From an uncultured Clostridia bacterium (GTDB lineage Bacteria; Bacillota; Clostridia; Oscillospirales; Acutalibacteraceae), in contig CAMVNL010000113.1 of assembly GCA_947168785.1 (NCBI GenBank), positions 1 through 6,992 on the forward strand: a stretch of 6,992 bases of DNA. The letters run 5' to 3'. Each line of letters begins with the position of its first letter. The stretch's first letter is position 1. The notes below the pieces were generated by a model. The model was not told the DNA's origin. It saw only the letters and a list, made by a program, of their open reading frames with translations, and searched no databases. This document shows, piece after piece, positions 1 to 5,214 of this stretch. A program made the position numbers and the translations under genes.

Positions 1-1
1 C

Positions 2-58
2 CGGAAGTTCCGGCAGATCTATCCGACCATGAAGGACCTGTTCCAGACTATAAAATAA
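2..58 (+). CDS. xylB: Xylulokinase, C-terminal end only (partial)
   Basis: Only the last 18 codons and the TAA stop (56-58) are inside the window; the gene is cut by the left edge. The readable tail is RKFRQIYPTMKDLFQTIK. The pattern F-R-x-I-Y-P-x-x-K-x-L-F resembles the end of xylulokinases (FGGY sugar kinase family), where a closing 'YPALK' type segment is common. Xylulokinase phosphorylates D-xylulose, the product of the xylose isomerase encoded 12 bp downstream, so the neighbour supports the call more than the short tail does. The tight spacing means the two genes are almost certainly co-transcribed. Another FGGY kinase could have a similar tail; identity is inferred mainly from context. 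Confidence 0.72.
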   Translation, partial: RKFRQIYPTMKDLFQTIK

Positions 59-63
59 AGGAG
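57..63 (+). promoter_or_regulatory. Ribosome binding site of xylA
   Basis: AAAGGAG lies 7 nt before the ATG at 71 and overlaps the stop codon of the upstream gene. It fixes the start of xylA and indicates that xylB and xylA are translated from one message. Confidence 0.85.
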
Positions 64-70
64 ACATACC

Positions 71-1387
71 ATGAAAGAGATCTTTGAGAACATCCCCGTC
101 ATCCCCTACGAAGGACCTAAGAGCAAAAACCCTCTGGCGTTCAAGTATTATGACGCCGATCGGATCATCTTGGGCAAACCCATGAAGGAGCATCTGCCCT
201 TCGCCATGGCCTGGTGGCACAACCTGTGCGCCGGCGGCACGGACATGTTCGGCCGGGACACGGCGGACAAGTCCTTCGGCGCGGAAAAGGGCACCATGGC
301 TCACGCCAAAGCCAAGGTGGACGCGGGCTTCGAGTTCATGAAGAAGCTGGGCGTCAAATACTTCTGCTTCCACGACGTGGATCTGGTCCCCGAAGCGGAC
401 GACATCAAGGAGACCAACAAGCGTCTCGACGAGATCAGCGACTATATCCTGGAGAAGATGAAGGGCACGGACATCAAGTGCCTCTGGGGCACGGCCAACA
501 TGTTCGGCAACCCCCGCTTCATGAACGGCGCCGGTTCCAGCAACAGCGCGGACGTGTTCTGCTTCGCCGCGGCCCAGGTGAAGAAGGCCCTGGACATCAC
601 CGTGAAGCTGGGCGGCCGGGGCTACGTGTTCTGGGGCGGCCGCGAGGGGTATGAGACCCTCTTGAACACCGATGTGAAGTTCGAGCAGGAGAATATCGCC
701 AAGCTCATGCACCTTGCCGTGGACTACGGCCGGAGCATCGGCTTCACCGGCGACTTCTACATCGAGCCCAAGCCCAAGGAGCCCATGAAGCACCAGTACG
801 ACTTCGACGCCGCCACCGCCATCGGCTTTCTGCGCCAGTACGGCCTGGACAAGGACTTCAAGCTGAACATCGAGGCCAACCACGCCACGCTGGCGGGCCA
901 CACCTTCCAGCACGACCTGCGGGTCTCCGCCATCAACGGCATGCTGGGCTCCATCGACGCCAATCAGGGCGACTACCTGCTGGGCTGGGATACCGACGAA
1001 TTCCCCTTTGACGTATACAGCGCCACCATGTGCATGTATGAAGTCGTCAAGGCGGGCGGCCTTACCGGCGGTTTCAACTTCGACGCCAAGTGCCGCCGCC
1101 CCAGCTACACCCATGAGGATATGTTCGAGAGCTACATCCTCGGCATGGATACCTTCGCCCTTGGCCTGATGAAGGCCGCCGCCATCATCGAGGACGGCCG
1201 CGTGGACGCCTTTATCAAGGACCGCTACGCCAGCTACAACAGCGGCATCGGCGCGAAGATCGTGGCGGGCGAGACCACCCTTGAAGAGCTGGCCGCCTAC
1301 GCCGATACCCTCGGCGCCCCCGCCCTCCCCGGCAGCGGCAAGCAGGAGCGGCTGGAAGGGATCGTCAATCAGATTCTGTTCAGCTGA
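71..1387 (+). CDS. xylA: Xylose isomerase (family II)
   Basis: This cytoplasmic enzyme interconverts D-xylose and D-xylulose, the entry step of the isomerase pathway of xylose use. The 438 residues match the usual length of the long (family II) xylose isomerases, and the active site is complete. The catalytic pair is H101 and D104 in FCFHDVDLVPE, with F100 beside it. Metal ligands are E232 and K234 (IEPKPKEP), E268 and H271 (NIEANHATLAGH), D296 (SIDANQGD), D307 and D309 (GWDTDEFP) and D338 (NFDAK). The signature VFWGGREGYE is at 186-195. The catalytic loop reads HDVD, where many Clostridia have HDRD; the V form occurs in other family II enzymes such as that of Bacteroides. The ATG is fixed by AAAGGAG 7 nt upstream. 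It follows the xylB end by 12 bp and is closed by a strong hairpin 33 bp after the TGA. Confidence 0.98.
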   Translation: MKEIFENIPVIPYEGPKSKNPLAFKYYDADRIILGKPMKEHLPFAMAWWHNLCAGGTDMFGRDTADKSFGAEKGTMAHAKAKVDAGFEFMKKLGVKYFCFHDVDLVPEADDIKETNKRLDEISDYILEKMKGTDIKCLWGTANMFGNPRFMNGAGSSNSADVFCFAAAQVKKALDITVKLGGRGYVFWGGREGYETLLNTDVKFEQENIAKLMHLAVDYGRSIGFTGDFYIEPKPKEPMKHQYDFDAATAIGFLRQYGLDKDFKLNIEANHATLAGHTFQHDLRVSAINGMLGSIDANQGDYLLGWDTDEFPFDVYSATMCMYEVVKAGGLTGGFNFDAKCRRPSYTHEDMFESYILGMDTFALGLMKAAAIIEDGRVDAFIKDRYASYNSGIGAKIVAGETTLEELAAYADTLGAPALPGSGKQERLEGIVNQILFS

Positions 1388-1420
1388 ACAAATATGATTG
1401 AGAATCATTGATAATAATCG

Positions 1421-1450
1421 GGCTCCCTGAACGAAAAGGTTCAGGGAGCC
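1421..1450 (+). terminator. Rho-independent terminator between convergent genes
   Basis: A perfect 12-bp inverted repeat (GGCTCCCTGAAC, loop GAAAAG, GTTCAGGGAGCC) begins 33 bp after the xylA stop. On the + strand it is followed by TGTTCTTGATAT, a modest T-rich stretch. On the - strand the downstream side reads CGATTATTATC, also T-rich, so it may work in both directions and serve the opposing Fe-S gene as well. The stem is seen directly; two-way use is inference. Confidence 0.85.
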
Positions 1451-1471
1451 TGTTCTTGATATAAGGTATCT

Positions 1472-1491
1472 TTCCGGCATAAACGCCGGAA
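1472..1491. terminator. Second hairpin in the convergent gap, possible backup terminator
   Basis: TTCCGGC and GCCGGAA form a perfect 7-bp stem around the 6-nt loop ATAAAC. On the + strand it is followed by CTGTTGTTTGTG, which is T-rich but not a clean tract. On the - strand it lies 44 bp past the stop of the Fe-S gene, followed by AGATACC, a poor U-tract. It may be a second terminator for the xyl operon or a 3'-end structure for the minus-strand unit. Function is inferred from the stem alone. Confidence 0.45.
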
Positions 1492-1535
1492 CTGTTGTTT
1501 GTGTGGATCACCGGTTTTCGCCGAACGGGATCCGT

Positions 1536-2411
1536 CTACGGATGATCCGGCGTCCGCGGAACGGTGGATCCGGCGGCATTTCCGACGCCCGGCCAAGTGC
1601 AGCGCAGCGCTTTGGTGGGGCAGGCATGGATACAATCGCCGCAGCGGATACACTCCGTGTGGTTGGGCGTTTGGCTGGGGTTCACGCACATGTTACAGGC
1701 GTCCGCGCATTTGCCGCAGGAGACGCATTTGTCGGCGTCCACCGCGATCCTGACCGCCGCCACTTTGTTGAAGGGCGCATAGAACGCCCCCAGCGGGCAG
1801 AGGTATTTGCAGAACGGGCGGTAGATCACGACGCTCAACAGCACGATCATTCCCAGCACACAGGCCTTCCAGGCGAAGCGGCTGCCAAACAGCTTGAAAA
1901 GCGTGTTGTCGCCCAGCGCCAGCAGCAGCCCCGAAGCTGTGCCGGAGGGGCAGAGGTATTTGCAGAAGACCGGCGTCAGCTTCACAAACAGCGGCAGAAT
2001 GATCACCGTGACGATCAGCACCGCGTATTTAAGCTTTCGCAGCAGCTTGTCGCCCTTAAAGGACTTGATTTTTTTCGGGAACGGGATCTTATGCAGAAGA
2101 TCCTGCAACAGGCCGAAGGGACACAGAAATCCGCAGACCAATCTGCCCAAAAGGGCGCCGAAAAAAATCAGCAGCCCCAGCACGTAGTAAGGGAATTTGA
2201 ATTTGTTGGCGGAAAGGGCGTTTTGCAGCGAGCCGATGGGGCAGGACCCCACCGCGCCGGGACAGGAATAGCAGTTCAGCCCCGGCACACAGACGCTTTT
2301 CAGGTTGCCCTCATAGATTTTTCCGGCAAAAAAGCCCTTGAAGTTGGCGTTCTGCACCAGCGCCGCAGCGCCCTGCACCGCCAAACGGATCCGATCGTGT
2401 CTGTTTCCCAA
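1536..2411 (-). CDS. Polytopic 4Fe-4S membrane protein (NapH/YccM-like)
   Basis: A probable membrane electron carrier of 291 residues. An N-terminal segment holds VCVPGLNCYSCPGAVGSCPIG, with Cys at 41, 47, 50 and 57. Three CxxxCP motifs follow (C93/C97, C150/C154, C201/C205), each near a hydrophobic segment at about 72-91, 128-149 and 182-199. Two ferredoxin motifs end the protein: CVSCGKCADAC (229-239) and CIRCGDCIHAC followed by P (254-264). This is the layout of NapH-type quinol/ferredoxin electron-transfer proteins; the electron donor and acceptor are unknown. No ATG fits. The frame is closed by TGA at 2432-2430, so the start is TTG at 2429 or TTG at 2411. I chose 2411 because GGGGG lies 7 nt before it and because the family-like sequence begins at about RHDRIRLAVQ. 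About 20 residues after the last cluster look unconserved. It is the last gene of the unit that includes the TlpA lipoprotein and the CXXC peptide. Confidence 0.9.
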   Translation of the reverse strand: MGNRHDRIRLAVQGAAALVQNANFKGFFAGKIYEGNLKSVCVPGLNCYSCPGAVGSCPIGSLQNALSANKFKFPYYVLGLLIFFGALLGRLVCGFLCPFGLLQDLLHKIPFPKKIKSFKGDKLLRKLKYAVLIVTVIILPLFVKLTPVFCKYLCPSGTASGLLLALGDNTLFKLFGSRFAWKACVLGMIVLLSVVIYRPFCKYLCPLGAFYAPFNKVAAVRIAVDADKCVSCGKCADACNMCVNPSQTPNHTECIRCGDCIHACPTKALRCTWPGVGNAAGSTVPRTPDHP

Positions 2412-2418
2412 TACATAG

Positions 2419-2423
2419 CCCCC
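2419..2423 (-). promoter_or_regulatory. Candidate ribosome binding site of the Fe-S membrane protein
   Basis: GGGGG on the minus strand, 7 nt before the TTG at 2411, directly beside the left arm of the GCAAT inverted repeat. It is not a canonical GGAGG, but no better site precedes the other possible start at 2429. Confidence 0.45.
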
Positions 2424-2424
2424 A

Positions 2425-2527
2425 AGCAATCAGCAATGTGCAATGTCGGACGGACTTTGCCCGTACCCATCGTATCCGCGGTCATCTTTCAACGCCCGCA
2501 AAAAATCATTGCTCATTGCAAATTGCA
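2425..2527. repeat. GCAATNN heptamer inverted-repeat element, MITE-like
   Basis: Two 22-nt arms at 2425-2446 and 2506-2527 are inverted copies, matching at 17 of 22 positions with no gap. Each arm is three tandem heptamers of the form GCAATNN: GCAATCA, GCAATGT, GCAATGT on the left, and GCAATTT, GCAATGA, GCAATGA on the minus strand on the right. The 59-nt centre (2447-2505) shows no similar structure. The element fills nearly all of the gap between the CXXC peptide gene and the Fe-S gene. As RNA the arms could form an imperfect long hairpin between two cistrons. The shape fits a small non-autonomous mobile or intergenic repeat; I see no clear target-site duplication. Whether it recurs in the genome cannot be seen here. 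Confidence 0.6.
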
Positions 2528-2533
2528 GATTTT

Positions 2534-2683
2534 TTACCCAATTCCAACGCATTCCAGACAAATCTTTACCGCCTTGGCCAGCACCTGCGCCGCCTGTCCC
2601 TGTGCCGCGCCGAGGACAATCAGCGCGGCGGAGACGATCAGCAGCGCCGCCGTGGGAAGGGCGTGCTTCAATCGCTGTTTCAT
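2534..2683 (-). CDS. Small membrane protein with C-terminal CXXC (CD1871A-like)
   Basis: A 49-residue protein starting MKQRLKHALP. It has a basic N-terminus, one hydrophobic span at about 9-27, then a short tail ending ICLECVGIG with Cys 42 and Cys 45. By the positive-inside rule the tail should face outside the membrane, which would put CLEC on the same side as the neighbouring thioredoxin lipoprotein. The ending I-C-L-E-C-x-G-I-G and the size match what I recall of the 'CD1871A family CXXC motif-containing protein' of Clostridia, whose function is not established. Its ATG overlaps the tlpA-like stop as ATGA (2683-2680), so it is probably translated by coupling; no well-spaced ribosome binding site is visible. 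A longer reading adds 12 residues upstream but lies inside the lipoprotein gene and is unlikely. An exchange of electrons between its cysteines and the neighbouring redox proteins is inference. Confidence 0.85.
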   Translation of the reverse strand: MKQRLKHALPTAALLIVSAALIVLGAAQGQAAQVLAKAVKICLECVGIG

Positions 2684-3270
2684 GCCTTTGCCAGATAATC
2701 TTCGATGATGGCTTTCCACTCGTCATAGCTGTGGGCGCCGATCTCCGGCTCGGCGGAAATGATCCTGCCGCTGCCGTCCGCGAAGACCGTGGTGGGCACG
2801 TAAGCCGTCATGAATTCACTCATGTTGCCGCCCGATTTGATGACAGGATAGGTGACGCCGTTGTCTGTGATGATCGATCTGACGTCCTCGTCCTGCCCTT
2901 CGGTGGAATAGACGCCGAGGATCAAAAAGCCGCGATCTTTGTATTCCTCATACAGCTTCGCCAGATCGCCGATCTCCCCCACGCAGGGGCCGCACCAAGG
3001 CTCCCAGAAGTTGACCATCACCACCTTGGCGTCTTTTATATCGTCCGACGTATAGGGGTTGCCGTCAATATCCGTGGTGGAAAAATCCAGCTGTCCCGCA
3101 TCGGAGGGGGCGGCGGTTTCGTTGTTTTCTGCTTCGCCGAAATCCGTTCCGGTCGAAGTGGCTTCCTGATTTCCCGCGTTGTCAACCGGGCGGTTGCCTG
3201 ACTTTCCGCCGCAGGAGATCAGCGAAGCCGTCAGTGCCAACAGAAAGATCATTGCGATGATTTTTTTCAT
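2680..3270 (-). CDS. TlpA-like thioredoxin-fold lipoprotein
   Basis: A 196-residue exported thiol-disulfide oxidoreductase. A signal peptide MKKIIAMIFLLALTASLISC ends in a lipobox LISC with Cys 20 as the expected lipidated residue, so the protein should be anchored on the outer face of the membrane. A flexible acidic linker follows (about 21-60). The thioredoxin-like domain has the active site NFWEPWCGPC (Cys 93 and Cys 96), the cis-proline region YVPTTVF (Pro 159) and a final helix. The W-C-x-x-C context and the family support reduction of disulfides outside the cytoplasm; the substrate is unknown. TlpA/ResA proteins normally receive electrons from CcdA or DsbD, but neither is encoded here; an Fe-S membrane protein and a CXXC peptide lie downstream. 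AAAGGAG is 7 nt before the ATG, 18 bp after the kinase gene. Confidence 0.94.
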   Translation of the reverse strand: MKKIIAMIFLLALTASLISCGGKSGNRPVDNAGNQEATSTGTDFGEAENNETAAPSDAGQLDFSTTDIDGNPYTSDDIKDAKVVMVNFWEPWCGPCVGEIGDLAKLYEEYKDRGFLILGVYSTEGQDEDVRSIITDNGVTYPVIKSGGNMSEFMTAYVPTTVFADGSGRIISAEPEIGAHSYDEWKAIIEDYLAKA

Positions 3271-3277
3271 TGTGCAG

Positions 3278-3284
3278 CTCCTTT
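3278..3284 (-). promoter_or_regulatory. Ribosome binding site of the TlpA-like gene
   Basis: AAAGGAG on the minus strand, 7 nt before the ATG at 3270 and only 4 bp after the kinase stop at 3289-3291. No room is left for a separate promoter other than inside the kinase gene, so co-transcription is likely. Confidence 0.8.
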
Positions 3285-3288
3285 GGGG

Positions 3289-5106
3289 TTATTTGACTGC
3301 GCTGACGTAAGCTTTGCAGTCTTCAATAAAGATGGAAAATGCTTTTGCGTAGTTGCCGGACATGAGCCCCGACTGAATATCCTTCCCGATCTGCTCTATC
3401 ACGTTGTCTGGCAGCGCCGTAATGCCTTTTCCCGAGGTGGAGATGTGCCACTCTCTGGTGCCAAGGCTGATCAGCAGCAGCGCGCCGTCTCTATTGGAAC
3501 CGACGCCGAATTGATTGTTGTCAAAATAATCGTCGGCATATTGTTCCGCTGTTTTTCCGTCCAGCGAATACGTCGTGACGATGACAAGGTCAAATTGCAG
3601 GGCGTTGGAGGCGTCGGCCAGCTTGGTTTCCAGATCGATCCGCGACTCGGTCGACAGCAACTGGGCAAAATCCGCCAGACGGACGGACTCAACGTTGAAT
3701 TTTGACCCGCCGTTGTTAGTATTGTTGCCGATAACGATCTTGTCTGATCCGGTCTGGGACTGGTTTTGCTCCGGCTCCGGCTGCGACGGCGTCTGGCTGG
3801 GGACAGTCGGAATGGCAGAGGAGATATTTGCCGTCGGCTTCGTCGGCGTTTGCTTCGGAATGGCCACGATCACCGTGATCATTAACAGAAAGACCGCGGC
3901 GGCGATGCCGATGATGGCGATAACGGAGGTATTCGCCTTTCGTTTTTTATTTCCGGCGAGAGTGGAGCGGCCGCCTCCGGTAAACGCCGTGGAATGGCTC
4001 TGCCCCGTGTAGCCGTGCGCGCTGCCGGTATGACCGCTTTGCGTATACGGGGACGTCTGATTGTAGGACCGACCGACGGGATTTGTGGGAACAGGGGGAA
4101 CGTACTGCGACATGCCGGAGGCCTGTTCCTTTCTGGAGGCGACGGCAAAGGCCTGCAGCAGCTCGTCGATGCTTTTGTATCTGTCCGGCGCGCTGACGCT
4201 CATTCCCTTCAGCAATACCTGCTCCGTATAGGGACCGATCACCGCCCCGATGGCGGAGGGACGCTGCAGCTGGTCGGTTCTGATGCGCAGCAGCGACGCC
4301 TGCGGCGTGACCCCCGTGATGCAGCGATAGATGGTGGCGCACAGCGCGTAAACGTCGGTCCAGGCCCCCTGATCGTCCCAGCTGCCGTACTGCTCGATCG
4401 GCGCAAAGCCGGGCTTCAGAATGACCGTCAGACTCTTGTTGGCCACAGCGGAAACGTTCCGCGTGGCTCCGAAGTCAATAAGCTTGATTTTAAACCCGCC
4501 GCCCTGCTGAATCAGTATGATATTGTCCGGCCTGATATCGCGGTGGATCAGGTTCTTTCTGTGGATCTGCTTCAACGCCGTCATCACGGGCATCAGCAGG
4601 TTGATGGCCTGTTCCGCGGTGATCGTTCCGTATTGCTCCAGATACTGCTTCAGCGTGATGCCGTCAAGAAATTCCATCACGATATAGACGGTATTGTTCG
4701 CTTCGAAGCAGTCCAACACGTCAACCACGCCGTCGACGCCGGCAAAACCGGCCAGGATCGTGGCCTCGTCAAAGAAACGGCGTTTTCCTTTTTTGAAAAA
4801 CTCGATCTTGTCCGCTTCCACATCGGTCCTGACGTAGGTGGATTCCGCCGTGTACCGGTTGACGAAACCGGAAGGAAAATACTCTTTGATCGCCACCTTG
4901 CGGGCCGCCAGCATATCGAAGCCGACGTAGGTGATACCGAAGCCGCCGTGGCCGAGCGCCGCGCCGAGATAATATCTTCCTCCCAGAACGGTGCCGGGAC
5001 GCAGATGGTGAGACGGCGGCGTGCAGTTCACCGCCTGCCGGCAGATAGGACAGACTGATTCCGTTTCCGCGACCGGATGCATACAGTGACAGCAATATTT
5101 AGGCAA
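3289..5106 (-). CDS. Zinc-ribbon Ser/Thr protein kinase with extracytoplasmic TPM domain
   Basis: A 605-residue membrane kinase. Order of parts: zinc ribbon (C5/C8 and C19/C22); Hanks-type kinase domain at about 44-320; S/T/Y/G-rich linker at about 330-388; basic stop (KKRK) and one membrane span at about 394-416; P/S/T/Q-rich linker to about 455; and a TPM (TPM_phosphatase, YgcG/Psb32-like) domain at about 472-566 with the typical DLVIVTTYSLDGKTAEQYADDYFD and NRDGALLLIS segments. Kinase residues present: glycine loop GHGGFGITY (52-60), Lys 74 in VAIK, Glu 114, HRD at 188-190, Asn 195 and DFG at 211-213. The usual Lys of HRDxKPxN is Arg 192. With the kinase inside, the TPM domain should be outside and could act as sensor; this is inference. 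The start is TTG at 5106, supported by GGAGGG 7 nt upstream and by the zinc ribbon beginning at once. It lies 18 bp before the lipoprotein gene. Confidence 0.95.
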   Translation of the reverse strand: MPKYCCHCMHPVAETESVCPICRQAVNCTPPSHHLRPGTVLGGRYYLGAALGHGGFGITYVGFDMLAARKVAIKEYFPSGFVNRYTAESTYVRTDVEADKIEFFKKGKRRFFDEATILAGFAGVDGVVDVLDCFEANNTVYIVMEFLDGITLKQYLEQYGTITAEQAINLLMPVMTALKQIHRKNLIHRDIRPDNIILIQQGGGFKIKLIDFGATRNVSAVANKSLTVILKPGFAPIEQYGSWDDQGAWTDVYALCATIYRCITGVTPQASLLRIRTDQLQRPSAIGAVIGPYTEQVLLKGMSVSAPDRYKSIDELLQAFAVASRKEQASGMSQYVPPVPTNPVGRSYNQTSPYTQSGHTGSAHGYTGQSHSTAFTGGGRSTLAGNKKRKANTSVIAIIGIAAAVFLLMITVIVAIPKQTPTKPTANISSAIPTVPSQTPSQPEPEQNQSQTGSDKIVIGNNTNNGGSKFNVESVRLADFAQLLSTESRIDLETKLADASNALQFDLVIVTTYSLDGKTAEQYADDYFDNNQFGVGSNRDGALLLISLGTREWHISTSGKGITALPDNVIEQIGKDIQSGLMSGNYAKAFSIFIEDCKAYVSAVK

Positions 5107-5214
5107 GTGAGATCCCTCCGAATGACATAATGATTTGATGGGAACCGGATGTATAAAATACGATCTCTGAAAAATCGCCTTGGCGGCACGTCACAGCGGG
5201 CTGCTCCCGCGGGG
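5107..5214. other. Intergenic gap between PHP-protein and kinase genes
   Basis: A 108-bp gap. It holds the kinase ribosome binding site and a 5-bp GC hairpin (5196-5210: GCGGG, loop CTGCT, CCCGC) just after the PHP-gene stop. A T5 run on the minus strand (5174-5170) comes 21 nt beyond the stem, too far for a standard terminator. I see no convincing promoter, so read-through from the PHP gene into the kinase gene is possible. Confidence 0.4.
5114..5119 (-). promoter_or_regulatory. Ribosome binding site deciding the TTG start of the kinase
   Basis: GGAGGG on the minus strand, 7 nt before TTG at 5106-5104. It is the strongest site near the gene and supports the unusual start codon; no ATG in frame precedes the CxxC pair. 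Confidence 0.8.

Noticed and set aside
1394..1420. Fur-box-like sequence TGAGAATCATTGATAAT after xylA
   Set aside because: Only one half matches a Fur half-site well, and it lies between two convergent 3' ends, where an operator would have no promoter to control. The small ATGATT-GAG-AATCAT palindrome there is AT-rich and probably chance.
1536..2411. Assignment of the Fe-S protein as NapH or CcoG of a specific respiratory system
   Set aside because: No nap, cco or rnf partner genes are in the window; only the general family layout can be supported.
2430..2726. Minus-strand frame of 98 codons reading through the GCAAT element
   Set aside because: It is out of frame with both the lipoprotein and the CXXC gene over their coding parts, and its end lies in the repeat arms. 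It is open by chance.
1503..3201. Long + strand open frames opposite the Fe-S, CXXC and TlpA genes (401 and 252 codons)
   Set aside because: They run antisense to genes with clear cysteine motifs, show no recognisable domain, and have low-complexity Q/R/A composition.
3994..5058. 354-codon + strand open frame opposite the kinase gene
   Set aside because: Antisense shadow; the minus-strand kinase has a full set of catalytic motifs.
5170..5210. Possible terminator after the PHP gene
   Set aside because: The GC stem at 5196-5210 is only 5 bp and the T5 run lies 21 nt away; the CGCC/GGCG pair next to the T-run leaves too small a loop. Not strong enough to list as a terminator.
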